In this document: positions 53,764 to 62,071 of the stretch, piece after piece
Layout of the letters: every line of letters starts with the position of its first letter
Position numbering within the stretch: position 1 is the stretch's first letter
Assembly (NCBI GenBank): GCA_900541665.1
Contig: UQKV01000004.1
Span: 22,816-86,815 of the forward strand
DNA: 64,000 nt
Direction: 5' to 3'
Source: an uncultured Collinsella sp.
GTDB lineage: Bacteria > Actinomycetota > Coriobacteriia > Coriobacteriales > Coriobacteriaceae
Made by a program: the position numbers and the translations under genes
The notes under the pieces: model-generated
Seen by the model: only the letters and a program-made list of their open reading frames with translations
What the model was told of the DNA's origin: nothing
The model's database searches: none

Positions 53764-55589
53764 TCCAGGTTCCTCCCTCCGCGGAACGCACCAAAGCCAA
53801 AGTGGTCGCAACGCAGACAGCGACTCGCCTCTTGGCGTGCCTCCTCCTCGGTAAGGCCCTGTTCGACCAGATTCCAATCGTGAATGCGCTCGCCGGCCTC
53901 GCGCTCGCCCAGCTCGCAGCGGCCGCACTCGTGCTTGCCCTTAAACTGGACGGTCGGCAGCTCGACCTCGAGCTTAATCTTGTGGTCGAAGCCCAGATAG
54001 CGGTCGATGTTTGCCGAAGCCACGCGACCGGCATTGATGGCGCGGATGACGGTGGCGGGGCCGGTCTGGCAGTCGCCGCCGCTAAAGAGGCCATCGAAGT
54101 TGGGCACGGCGCCGTCCGAATCGGTGACGACGCGACCCCACTTGCAGGCGATGCCCATGTCCTCAAACGGCTTGGAGTCGATGTCCTGACCAATGGCCAC
54201 GAACACGCGCTCGCAGGGAATGACCTGCTCGGACGTGGCGGCGGCACGCGGGGCCGGGCGCCCGCGGCGGGGCTCGCCGATAATCTGCGGCTGTACGCGC
54301 AGGCCGCTCACGCGACCATCTTCGCCCGTCTCGATGGCGAACGGCGCCGTGAGTTCCAGAACCTCGCAACCCTCGGCCTGGGCGCCGGCAATCTCAGCGT
54401 CCTGAGCCGTCATATCGCAGATGCGACGGCGGTAGACGATGCTTACCTTTTCGGCACCGCAGCGCACGGCAGAGCGCGCCACGTCCATGGCCACGTTGCC
54501 GCCGCCGATGACGCACACGCGCTGGCCGCTCAGGTCGGGTAGCTCGTCGTCTCCAATGGCACGCAGCATCTTGACGGCCGACTCCACGCCGGGCGCCTCT
54601 TCGCCCGGAAGGCCGAGCTTCTTGTCGCTATGGGCACCGATGGCCAGGTAGACGGCATCGAACTCGTCACGCAGGCGGGCAAGCTCCTCGCCGTTCACGG
54701 AGTGGTCGAGTTCCACGTCGATGCCGGCGCTCAAGATCCAGTCGATCTCGGCCTGCAGGCGCTCGCGCGGCAGACGGTAGCTGGGAATGCCATAGCGCAG
54801 CATGCCGCCCAGGTGGTGGCGCTGCTCAAAGATGGTCACCTTGTGGCCCATCACGGCCAGGTAGTAGGCGCAGGAAAGGCCGGCCGGGCCGCCGCCGATC
54901 ACGGCGATGCGCTTGCCGGTGTTGTCCACTACATGCGGCTTGTGGTCGTTGAGGTCACTGTGCTCAACGGCAAAACGCTTGAGGGCGAGGATGTTCATGG
55001 GGTCGTCGACCATGCCACGGCGACAGTGCATCTCGCAGGGATGCTCGCACACCAGGCCGCAGACGAGCGGCAGCGGGTTGTTCTTGCGGATGACCTTGAC
55101 GGCATCAGCATAGCGGCCGGCCTCGACGAGCGAAATGTAACCGGGAATGTCGACGTGCGCCGGGCAGCCCGAGACGCACGGAACGCGGGCCTCGCGATCA
55201 AAGCCGCAGGAATGCTCACGGATGTGGTGCTCAAAGTCATCACGGAAGCCACGAATAGCTGTGAGCGCCATGGCGCCGGCTTCGTAACCGATGGCGCAGT
55301 CGCTCGAAAGATAGATGGTGCGGGCCGTGCGCTCAATCAAGTTGAGCGTGGACTCGTCGGCGCGGCCCTCGAGCACATCGGCGAGCAGATCGCTCAGCGC
55401 GCTCAGGCCCACGCGGCAGGGCGTGCACTTGCCGCAGCTCTGCGTCGAACACAGGTTGACGAGCGCTGCCGTAAACTCAACGGGACACGGGGCGAGCGAG
55501 CTCACCGCCAGACGGCGTCCGAGCGCATCGTGCAGGTCGTCCATGACGGCCTGAGCGTGGCTGCGTTCCATTACATGCAGTCGAGCCAT
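53757..55589 (-). CDS. NAD(P)-binding flavin oxidoreductase with NuoF-type Fe-S N-terminus and GltD-like domain
   Basis: The 610-residue protein is a hydrogenase partner. Residues of about 30-120 carry the NuoF C-terminal Fe-S signature (SCGKCTPCRVGLSALSDLL). Next is a GltD-type N-terminal cluster region (CVSGCPAHVDIPGYISLV, CEHPCEMHCRR). Then come two nucleotide-binding folds: FAD at IAVIGGGPAGLSCAYYLA and NAD(P)H at VCVIGGGNVAMDVARSAV. The block GLFSGGDCQTGPATVIRAI is also GltD-like. The C-terminal tail has further cysteines (HECGRCELGE, CLRCDHFG). It probably moves electrons between NAD(P)H and the [FeFe] hydrogenase. It lacks the NuoF FMN domain, so classic HydB-type bifurcation is not assured. 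GAGGGG precedes the ATG at 55589. Confidence 0.88.
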   Translation of the reverse strand: MARLHVMERSHAQAVMDDLHDALGRRLAVSSLAPCPVEFTAALVNLCSTQSCGKCTPCRVGLSALSDLLADVLEGRADESTLNLIERTARTIYLSSDCAIGYEAGAMALTAIRGFRDDFEHHIREHSCGFDREARVPCVSGCPAHVDIPGYISLVEAGRYADAVKVIRKNNPLPLVCGLVCEHPCEMHCRRGMVDDPMNILALKRFAVEHSDLNDHKPHVVDNTGKRIAVIGGGPAGLSCAYYLAVMGHKVTIFEQRHHLGGMLRYGIPSYRLPRERLQAEIDWILSAGIDVELDHSVNGEELARLRDEFDAVYLAIGAHSDKKLGLPGEEAPGVESAVKMLRAIGDDELPDLSGQRVCVIGGGNVAMDVARSAVRCGAEKVSIVYRRRICDMTAQDAEIAGAQAEGCEVLELTAPFAIETGEDGRVSGLRVQPQIIGEPRRGRPAPRAAATSEQVIPCERVFVAIGQDIDSKPFEDMGIACKWGRVVTDSDGAVPNFDGLFSGGDCQTGPATVIRAINAGRVASANIDRYLGFDHKIKLEVELPTVQFKGKHECGRCELGEREAGERIHDWNLVEQGLTEEEARQEASRCLRCDHFGFGAFRGGRNLEW

Positions 55590-55776
55590 AAGATCCCCTC
55601 TCACATGGCAGCCCGGAGGCGAGGCCGGGCGAAATTGCTACACGCACAACACTGACCTAAAAAGTTGTTAGGTCTCCACGCAGTTCGGCAGGCGGCATGA
55701 AATGTCACCCTCAGCGGTGAAATAGAACATTACCGCAGATAAATGCCATATTTGATAAAACGCGTTACCAAATGAC

Positions 55777-55812
55777 AATGCCCCGTCCACGCAATCACGT
55801 GGACGGGGCATT
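55777..55812 (-). terminator. Terminator of the PTS/GH4 operon
   Basis: A 15-bp perfect stem (55777-55791 with 55798-55812) and 6-base loop lie 50 bp past the GH4 stop. The following bases on the minus strand are only moderately T-rich. Confidence 0.75.
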
Positions 55813-55861
55813 GGTCAAGTTTTACGGTCAGCGGCTCTTTTGTGCCAGCAACCTTCTGTCT

Positions 55862-57244
55862 TTAGCTAAGCTCGGGCCAGTAACCCTTGTTGGCCTCGAT
55901 CATGTCGTCGAGAACCTCCTTGGCGACCTTCATCGAAGGCACGGTCTTGTTGAGCGTAAAGGCCTTGAGCGCCTTCTCGTACGAACCCTCGATCGTAGCC
56001 TCGACCACGAGCTTCTCGGAGTTCAGCTGCTGCATCATGAGGCCCTGCTGGAACAGAGGAATGTTGTCGCGACTGATGACCTCGGGGCCGTTCTTGCCAA
56101 TGTAGGCAGGCAGCTCGACCATAGCGTCGTAGGGCATGTTGGGGATAGCGCCCTTGTTCTCGCAAATGACCAGGAAGCGCTGCTTGGTGTCGTTCTTCAG
56201 AGCGATAGCCAGGTCGGCAATCCAGTCGCCGTGGCTGCCCGCATAGAACGTGCTCTCGTCGATCTCGCCCGTCTTCTCGTAGTGATCGATGCCGTCGAAG
56301 AGGTTCTTCTCGCGCGTCTCCTCAACCTCGTTAGCACGGGTGCGCTCGGGGTTGGAATGCTCGACGAACTCCTTCTGCTGCAGGTAGTAGTTCAGATACG
56401 TGTTGGGCAGGTACTCCGGGAAGCACTCCATAATCTCGTACTCGCCCTTCCAGACGTAGTACCAGCTGCCCTTGGTGTGACGGTTCTGCTCGGGATGCTC
56501 GTCGGTGGCCTCCTCGGGCTTCTTTGCCATGAGCGAGCCCATGCCCTTGAGGTAGGAGTCGGGCAGCAGGATCTGGTGCTCCTTGATGTACTCGCGCAGC
56601 TGCGGGAGCACCTCCTCGCCCTTGTGGCGGATCGAGGTGAACCAACCAAAGTGGTTGAGGCCAAAGTAATCGTACTCGACATCCTTCTTGTCGATATCGA
56701 GCGCGGCGCAAACCACGTCGATGATCGCGATCGGCATGTCGCAGATGTTGATGATGCGAGCGTTGGGACGCAGCACACGGCAGCCCTCGGAGACGATGGC
56801 AGCAGGGTTGGAGTAGTTGAGAATCCAGTAGTCCTTCTTGGCGTACTTCTCAACGTCATCGATCAGCTCGACCATGGGGAAGATGGTGCGCATGCCGTAG
56901 GCAAGGCCGCCGCAACCGCAAGTCTCCTGGCCCACGCAGCCGTGACGCAGCGGAATCTTCTCGTCCTGCTCGCGCATGGCGTAGCCGCCCACGCGCATCT
57001 GGGCAAACACGAAGCTCGCGTCGGTAAAAGCCGTCTTTTTGTCGGTGGTCACCGTGAGCTTGATGTCCAGGCCGAGGTCCTCGTGCAAAATCCAGTCCAC
57101 GAGCACGCCGACCTTGCGCTGGCGCTCCTCGTTGATGTCGTACAGACGAATCTCGTCAACGTCGAGCTCGTCCTTGCGCAGGGCGATGGACTTGACGATG
57201 CCGGGGGTAAAGGTGGATCCGCCACCACACAGAGTAATGATCAT
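55862..57244 (-). CDS. Glycoside hydrolase family 4, likely 6-phospho-alpha-glucosidase
   Basis: The 460-residue enzyme uses NAD and a divalent metal to split phosphorylated disaccharides. The N-terminal NAD loop is ITLCGGGSTFTPGIV. Metal and catalytic residues lie in NICDMPIAIIDVVCA (Cys near 172) and YDYFGLNHFGWFTSI (His near 202). The stretch FAQMRVGGYAMREQDEKIPL is typical of MalH/GlvA-type enzymes. Its gene follows the PTS IIBC gene by 3 bases, so sugar enters as a 6-phosphate and is cleaved to glucose and glucose 6-phosphate. Maltose or a related alpha-glucoside is the likely substrate. Confidence 0.92.
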   Translation of the reverse strand: MIITLCGGGSTFTPGIVKSIALRKDELDVDEIRLYDINEERQRKVGVLVDWILHEDLGLDIKLTVTTDKKTAFTDASFVFAQMRVGGYAMREQDEKIPLRHGCVGQETCGCGGLAYGMRTIFPMVELIDDVEKYAKKDYWILNYSNPAAIVSEGCRVLRPNARIINICDMPIAIIDVVCAALDIDKKDVEYDYFGLNHFGWFTSIRHKGEEVLPQLREYIKEHQILLPDSYLKGMGSLMAKKPEEATDEHPEQNRHTKGSWYYVWKGEYEIMECFPEYLPNTYLNYYLQQKEFVEHSNPERTRANEVEETREKNLFDGIDHYEKTGEIDESTFYAGSHGDWIADLAIALKNDTKQRFLVICENKGAIPNMPYDAMVELPAYIGKNGPEVISRDNIPLFQQGLMMQQLNSEKLVVEATIEGSYEKALKAFTLNKTVPSMKVAKEVLDDMIEANKGYWPELS

Positions 57245-57247
57245 TGT

Positions 57248-58864
57248 TTACTGCTCCTTCTCAATTGCGTTTTCGACCTTGTCGCGCATCTCGGCGACCT
57301 TCATGCCAAAGATGATCTGGATATTATTGCCGTTGCGGTTGATGCCGCTGTTGGGCACGTGGTTGATGAGGTCCTCATTGATGAGGTCCGGGTTCTTAAC
57401 GTTCACGCGGAGACGCGTAAAGCAGTTCTCGAGCTCCTCGATGTTGTCCTTGCCGCCAAGACCTGCGACCAGGTCGGCAATACCTGCATCGACGCCCTCT
57501 GCGGGAGCCGCGGCAACGGCGCCCTGCTTCACTGCGACAGACGCGGCGGCCTCGCCCTCGGCAACGGACTCGGCGAGCTCGGACTCCTCCTCGCGGCCAG
57601 GCGTGTGGAGGTTGAGCTTCTTGATAAGGAAGGTGAAGAGGAAGAAGTACAGCGCGGCGTTGACGACTCCAAGCACCAGCATAACCGGCCAGTTGGTCTT
57701 ATCGACGCCCAGGACCAGGTTGGAGACCACGATGTTGATGATGCCGCCTGCAGTCGAAGCGGGCACGGAGAGGACCTTGAGCAGGACCAGGAAGATGCCG
57801 GAAAGAACCGAGTGAACGACAAAGAGCACGGGAGCGGCAAAGACAAAGAGGAAGTCCATGGGCTCGGTCACGCAGGAGAGCACGGCGGTGATGATCAGCG
57901 GGATGATAACGGCCTTGGTCTTATCCTTGTTCCCCTTGTAGGCGGTGACGATAAAGGCGAGGCCGATGCCGATGTAGGGCCACAGATTGTTGAAGGTGTA
58001 GCTGTTGAAGTAGGTGCTATCGGAGAAGGGCTGACCCGTCATTGCCATCTCGGCAACACGGATGGGATAGGCGCCGGCGATAACCTGACCACCCAGCGTA
58101 AGGGTGCCACCCACATCGGAGAACTGGAACGGGGTGTAGATGAGGTGGTGCAGACCGGTGGGAACGAGCAGCTTGTTGAGCATGCCGTAGATAAACAGGC
58201 CGATGTTGCCCGACTCCTTAATGATGCCGGCAACGGAGGAGATGGCACCCTGAACCGGAGGCCAAACGATGCAGAAGCCAGCGCCCATGATCCAGGAAAT
58301 GATGATCATGATCAGGAACGGGAAGCGAACGCCCGAGAACATCGAAAGGGCAATGGGGAACTGCTTGTTCGAGTACTTGTTGAACACGGCGCCGGTGATG
58401 CAACCGAGAATGATGCCGCCGAACACGCCGGTATCGAGCACCTGGATGCCCATAACGGTGGCCTGGCCGGTTCCGGTAAGGCCGAGCATGCCGCTCGCAT
58501 CGGCAAGAGAGCCGGTGGCGTTGAGCACGATGTTGTTAGCCTGCAGGAACAGGAAGAACGACATCAGGGCGATCAGCGAAGCATGGCCCTTGTTCTTCTT
58601 TGCCATGGCGCCGGCGATGCCCACGCAGAACAGAATCGAGAGGTTGTTGATGATAAACATCAGCGACTGGTAGACAACGGCGCCCACAAGCTGGAACGGA
58701 CCGGAGCCCAGTACGGGGACCAAAGCGCAAATGGTCTTGTTGGTCAGAATGATGCCCACAATGAGCAGGATGCCGGCAACCGAGAGATACATCATCGGCT
58801 GGACGATCGACTTCGCGAACACCTCCAACGGCGCTTTGAAATTGAACTTCTTTTTTGCGGTCAT
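57248..58864 (-). CDS. PTS transporter subunit IIBC, glucose/maltose family
   Basis: The 538-residue protein imports and phosphorylates sugar. The IIC part (residues of about 10-420) is polytopic and contains GLHHLIYTPFQF and the conserved TEPMDFLFVFAAPVLFVVH. The IIB part (about 460-538) bears the phosphorylated Cys in ELENCFTRLRVNVKNPDLIN. The linker is acidic and Ala-rich. AGGGGAG lies 7 bases before the ATG at 58864. It has no IIA domain; the IIA is encoded two genes upstream. Gene order crr - antiterminator - IIBC - GH4 supports an alpha-glucoside specificity (MalX/AglA-like). Confidence 0.93.
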   Translation of the reverse strand: MTAKKKFNFKAPLEVFAKSIVQPMMYLSVAGILLIVGIILTNKTICALVPVLGSGPFQLVGAVVYQSLMFIINNLSILFCVGIAGAMAKKNKGHASLIALMSFFLFLQANNIVLNATGSLADASGMLGLTGTGQATVMGIQVLDTGVFGGIILGCITGAVFNKYSNKQFPIALSMFSGVRFPFLIMIIISWIMGAGFCIVWPPVQGAISSVAGIIKESGNIGLFIYGMLNKLLVPTGLHHLIYTPFQFSDVGGTLTLGGQVIAGAYPIRVAEMAMTGQPFSDSTYFNSYTFNNLWPYIGIGLAFIVTAYKGNKDKTKAVIIPLIITAVLSCVTEPMDFLFVFAAPVLFVVHSVLSGIFLVLLKVLSVPASTAGGIINIVVSNLVLGVDKTNWPVMLVLGVVNAALYFFLFTFLIKKLNLHTPGREEESELAESVAEGEAAASVAVKQGAVAAAPAEGVDAGIADLVAGLGGKDNIEELENCFTRLRVNVKNPDLINEDLINHVPNSGINRNGNNIQIIFGMKVAEMRDKVENAIEKEQ

Positions 58865-58963
58865 AGCGGTACTCCCCTTCCTTTTCCGCAAATTAAGACA
58901 GATGTGCCCTGGACAAGACCGTGAGCCTTGCCTTATATCAATCGATGTGTGGGCACGTTATGC

Positions 58964-59830
58964 CTAGAGACCAGGTTCTCCAAGCAGGTTAACAATGTGA
59001 TATGCGAGATAGCTCTTCTCGGCATCGGTAACGACAACGTTATAGGTAGACGACAAGTGGGCGGCTATGGCGTCCGCGCACGAGAATGCGCACGGATACG
59101 CCGTTTCATCGATTCGGAACAGCGCGTCGCCATTGATTTGCCCGGCCGTGGGGTCAAGCGCCCGCTGTGCGAAAAACTGCAGGTGGCGGACGAAACGCTC
59201 ATAGGGCAACGAGGTGTCATCGAGGGTCGTAGCATAGCGCTCGGAAACAATCGCGAGCACGTCGCGAACAAGCTGGACCGAAACAATCAAACGGTCGGAG
59301 CGTTGCGGCATGGTGGCGTTGACGATATGCAGCGTAATGAAGCCCTGCTCTTCTTCGCTCATCTGGATGCCCATATACTCCTTGATAATCTGCAGCGCAC
59401 GGCCCGCAAGTGCATACTCCTTGCGATAGAACTGCTGGATCTCGAGCAGCAACGGATTCTCACAGGAGACGCCCTTGCGCTCACGCTCCAAAGCAAGGCT
59501 GATATGGTCTGCGAGAGCAATGAGAATCTTGTCGTTGATATCAACATTGAGCTCACGACGGAGCATCTGAACAATGTCCTCGGCAATCACGAGGTTGACG
59601 GTGGGGATGGACTCCAAAAGATGTGCCAAGCGGTCAATCGTACGCGAATCCTGAGAAGTTCCCTCCTGCAACGCGTAGGTCTTTTCGATCGACGCCTCGT
59701 CGATGGCATCGCCGGCATGACGGCCAAAGCAGAGGCCTCGGCCGATGACGATGAGCTCGGAGCCATCGTCCGAAGTGACCATTGCGACGTTGTTGTTAAA
59801 AACTCGCTTGATAACCACGGTACCCACCAC
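58964..59830 (-). CDS. PRD-containing transcription antiterminator, LicT/GlcT-like
   Basis: The 288-residue regulator has an N-terminal RNA-binding CAT domain (VIKRVFNNNVAMVTSDDGSE, VIGRGLCFGRHAGDAID). Two PTS regulation domains follow: PRD1 with DHISLALERERKGV and EYALAGRALQIIKEYMG, PRD2 with YERFVRHLQFFAQRAL and YLAYHIVNLL. When the sugar is present the PRDs lose inhibitory phosphate, and the CAT dimer binds an RNA hairpin to stop early termination. The start is one of two adjacent GTG codons 6 bases after the IIA stop. A candidate RNA target lies in the operon leader at 60430-60461. Confidence 0.92.
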   Translation of the reverse strand: MVGTVVIKRVFNNNVAMVTSDDGSELIVIGRGLCFGRHAGDAIDEASIEKTYALQEGTSQDSRTIDRLAHLLESIPTVNLVIAEDIVQMLRRELNVDINDKILIALADHISLALERERKGVSCENPLLLEIQQFYRKEYALAGRALQIIKEYMGIQMSEEEQGFITLHIVNATMPQRSDRLIVSVQLVRDVLAIVSERYATTLDDTSLPYERFVRHLQFFAQRALDPTAGQINGDALFRIDETAYPCAFSCADAIAAHLSSTYNVVVTDAEKSYLAYHIVNLLGEPGL

Positions 59831-59836
59831 AAGAAT

Positions 59837-60349
59837 TTACTCGGAAAGCCAGACGACAGGCTCTTTAACAGCAACAGGGCCGGAAGCATGCTCACGAAGA
59901 GTCGAGTTCTCTGAACGCTCGCACACGATAACGAAGACCGTGGGATCGAAGCCGGCGGCGCGGACCGCGTCGAAATCGACCTCGACGAGGGGCTGGCCCG
60001 CGTCGACATGGTCACCCTGGGCAACAAGCGCATGGAAGCCCTTGCCCTCAAGCTTAACAGTGTCGATTCCGATATGCAGCATCACCTGAGCAGAGCTGTC
60101 GTCGGACATGATGCCCAGCGCGTGCTCAGTCGGAAACAGCGCCGCAACGGTGCCGGAAACAGGAGCGCACACCGTTCCCTCTTGGGGAACCACGGCAACG
60201 CCATCGCCCACTGCACGGCTGCTAAAAGCGGGGTCATTGGTATTTTCTAGATGAACAAGCTCGCCGGAAACGGGAGCAAGGATTTCGAACTCGGAAGCCG
60301 CAGTCTTCTGCTCATCCGAACCGCCCATCAGGCGAGAAAAGAAACCCAT
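59837..60349 (-). CDS. PTS glucose-family IIA component
   Basis: The 170-residue protein is a stand-alone IIA of the Crr type that passes phosphate from HPr to IIB. The phosphorylated His is in VMLHIGIDTVKLEGKGF near residue 91, and the other His in FPTEHALGIMSDD near 76. The fold signature EILAPVSGELVHLENTND opens the domain. The ATG at 60349 (MGFFSRLM) is preferred; GGGA about 11 bases upstream is a weak ribosome site, and an in-frame ATG at 60367 is possible. First gene of the operon. Confidence 0.92.
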   Translation of the reverse strand: MGFFSRLMGGSDEQKTAASEFEILAPVSGELVHLENTNDPAFSSRAVGDGVAVVPQEGTVCAPVSGTVAALFPTEHALGIMSDDSSAQVMLHIGIDTVKLEGKGFHALVAQGDHVDAGQPLVEVDFDAVRAAGFDPTVFVIVCERSENSTLREHASGPVAVKEPVVWLSE

Positions 60350-60429
60350 GGTGGCATGTCCCTTCATAAATATAGCCCAACCAAAATCAAGCGAATGCAT
60401 CCAGAAAGACACACCCGTTCAAAGACTTT

Positions 60430-60461
60430 GGTTAGGCCCACGTCCGAGGGACTCGGTAACC
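60430..60461 (-). promoter_or_regulatory. Candidate RAT (antiterminator RNA) hairpin in the PTS leader
   Basis: In the transcript an outer stem GGTTA/TAACC and an inner stem CCGAG/CTCGG are separated by a one-sided internal loop, and the strand reads GGTTACCGAG near its 5' side. This resembles the GTTACTG-type ribonucleic antiterminators bound by LicT/GlcT proteins. It lies between the promoter and the first gene. No competing terminator is obvious, so the call is tentative. Confidence 0.4.
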
Positions 60462-60486
60462 TTCCGCATTTCTTTTTACGGGAGCT

Positions 60487-60514
60487 ATTGTAGACAAGCC
60501 CAAAGCCGGAACAA
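60487..60514 (-). promoter_or_regulatory. Promoter of the PTS operon
   Basis: On the minus strand TTGTTC (60509-60514) and TACAAT (60487-60492) are spaced by 16 bases. The leader to the first ATG would be about 130 bases. Confidence 0.6.
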
Positions 60515-60529
60515 TCATTATGACCGGCG

Positions 60530-60560
60530 AACGGTATTTTTTCTCCGATAAACGGTATTT
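60530..60560 (-). promoter_or_regulatory. Two direct repeats AACGGTATTT upstream of the PTS promoter
   Basis: Copies at 60530-60539 and 60551-60560 are exactly 21 bp apart (two helical turns) and sit just upstream of the -35 box, a normal place for an activator. Confidence 0.5.
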
Positions 60561-60619
60561 AGGCGGCACTTAGGGACGTTCCTTTCCCGCCGGCACCCAG
60601 GGGCACTCCTCACTCTGGT

Positions 60620-60676
60620 GCATTGGGGACAGGTTAATCTGCACCAGGTTGGTGCAGATTAACCTGTCCCCAATGC
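60620..60676. repeat. Perfect 26-bp inverted repeat with TTGGGGACAGG core
   Basis: Arms 60620-60645 and 60651-60676 pair perfectly around a 5-base loop. A related GGGACGTTCCTTTCC stretch lies just to the left near 60572. It sits between the EFR1 stop and the PTS promoter. Confidence 0.88.
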
Positions 60677-60692
60677 AGCAATTTCGTATGCG

Positions 60693-61454
60693 CTAGATGA
60701 AGAGCTCGCATTCCTTCCGCACGACGCAAACCTTGCTCAACATCTGGGAAACAGCGGATAGCTTGTTGGGATCAAGCTTGCGAGCGCCTCGCGGACATAC
60801 GGCGATGCAGCGCATGCAGGAGATGCACGCCTCGCCAGCTGCTCGCTTGGGGTCGCCCTTGTCGATAGCACAAACGGGGCACGCCGCGGCGCATGCACCG
60901 CAGGAGGCGCAATCCTCTGTTGCCTCGGGTGCCATACGGCGACCTCCAGCTTGTTTATAAGGACGATTGCCGGGGATAGAGGGCTCGGACGCATCCTCAG
61001 CCAACAGCTTTTGCTGAATTTGTTGCGCAAACTCTGCGAGCTGCGCCGCATCCTGCGCATCCGGTCGCCCAGCAGCAAACTGACGAGCAACGGAATGCTC
61101 AGCAATAGCAGAAACAGCTGCAACCACCCTAAATCCGGCGCGCTTCGCAACGTCCTCCAACTCTACGAGCGTGTCCTCAAACGCGCGGTTTCCGTATACA
61201 CAAACCAAAACAGCCCGAGCCCCGTTGCCGCGCACCATGCCCAACCGGTCAGCCACCACAGCCGGGATTCTACCGGCATACGCCGGCACAGAGATTACGG
61301 CCACGTCGTCCTCAGTCATCGAGACAGCGCTGAAATCTAGCCCGCTATCGGTCAGATCGACGGTAACGGTATTCTTGTCCAGCGCCCCGGTCACAAGGCC
61401 AGACACCTTCCGCGTTCCACCCGTCGGACTAAACACAATTTCGAATACGCTCAT
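60693..61454 (-). CDS. EFR1-type flavodoxin plus two [4Fe-4S] ferredoxin protein
   Basis: The 253-residue protein joins a flavodoxin domain to a ferredoxin domain. The FMN loop SPTGGTRKVSGLV is near residue 9, followed by VAVISVPAYAGRIPAV and VLVCVYGNRAFEDTLVEL. The C-terminal ferredoxin has two four-Cys clusters (CASCGACAAACPVCAI and CISCMRCIAVCPRGARK). It shuttles electrons in the cytosol, with unknown partners. The ATG at 61454 has GGAGGG 8 bases upstream. A 233-bp inverted-end element lies 212 bp upstream. Monocistronic. Confidence 0.92.
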   Translation of the reverse strand: MSVFEIVFSPTGGTRKVSGLVTGALDKNTVTVDLTDSGLDFSAVSMTEDDVAVISVPAYAGRIPAVVADRLGMVRGNGARAVLVCVYGNRAFEDTLVELEDVAKRAGFRVVAAVSAIAEHSVARQFAAGRPDAQDAAQLAEFAQQIQQKLLAEDASEPSIPGNRPYKQAGGRRMAPEATEDCASCGACAAACPVCAIDKGDPKRAAGEACISCMRCIAVCPRGARKLDPNKLSAVSQMLSKVCVVRKECELFI

Positions 61455-61665
61455 CGAGGCACCCTCCCCTACGCCTGGCAACGCGTCAAGCCGTTTTCAC
61501 ATTCAGACAGAGTATACGGCGCATGGGATCCCCGTTTTGGTGCACCAAGCACCCCAATGCACCCACCCTACGCTGTCTGCCTCTTCGTTTTGTATAAATT
61601 ACGGTACAGATTGCATATACTTACTGGATACCGCCGCGTTCTCCTGAGGTACCCCATCCCGGCAC

Positions 61666-61898
61666 GTGCAAAAAACGGAGTATTCTGCAACGTGACCGCG
61701 TCAGCACCGCCGCGGGTGGGCAAAACTGTAGGGCGCCGTATCATTCTAAGTCCCGACATGGCGAGAATGACGCGCCCCTGCTCCGGAAAACGGCGAAATC
61801 TGACTCGGAACGCTCGCTAGGGATATCCGAAGGCCACCGTTGGCGACGTCGAATCATATGCAGACAACTCGAACTGCAGAATACTCCAAAAAATGCAC
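61666..61898. repeat. 233-bp inverted-end element, copy B
   Basis: The left arm at 61666-61689 begins GTGCAAAAAACGGAGTATTC, identical to copy A over 20 bases. The right arm at 61875-61898 is its inverted copy apart from the A/T block. Both arms end TGCA where both arms of copy A end AGCA, so the arms change together. The total length equals copy A exactly. GGTACCCCA lies 18 bases before the left arm. Confidence 0.8.
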
Positions 61899-62007
61899 GG
61901 CGCACCCCATGGGACCCATTGCTGCATGGCAGAAAATAGGTCCTCGGCATCCCCCAGATGCATTCCCGAGAACATCACGTTTGAATTAGCGATGGACACG
62001 GCAAACA

Positions 62008-62038
62008 AAAGGGCCCGAGCGTTGTTTGCTCGGGCCCT
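62008..62038 (-). terminator. Terminator of the DEAD-box helicase gene
   Basis: A 10-bp perfect stem (GGGCCCGAGC with GCTCGGGCCC), 7-base loop and TTTTG on the minus strand. Confidence 0.92.
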
Positions 62039-62071
62039 TAGCTTGTCTCACGCTAGCGCGCGATGCGCATC

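Larger units (their letters stand above)
61455..62071. other. 617-bp intergenic region between EFR1 and the DEAD-box gene
   Basis: It contains the 233-bp inverted-end element (61666-61898), the helicase terminator (62008-62038) and about 210 bp of leader or promoter DNA for EFR1. No coding frame with a ribosome site was found. Confidence 0.6.

Noticed and set aside
55772..58924. Plus-strand open frame of over 1000 codons opposite the GH4 and PTS genes
   Set aside because: It spans two well-identified minus-strand genes and the gap between them; low-complexity D/H/V-rich content is typical of antisense frames.
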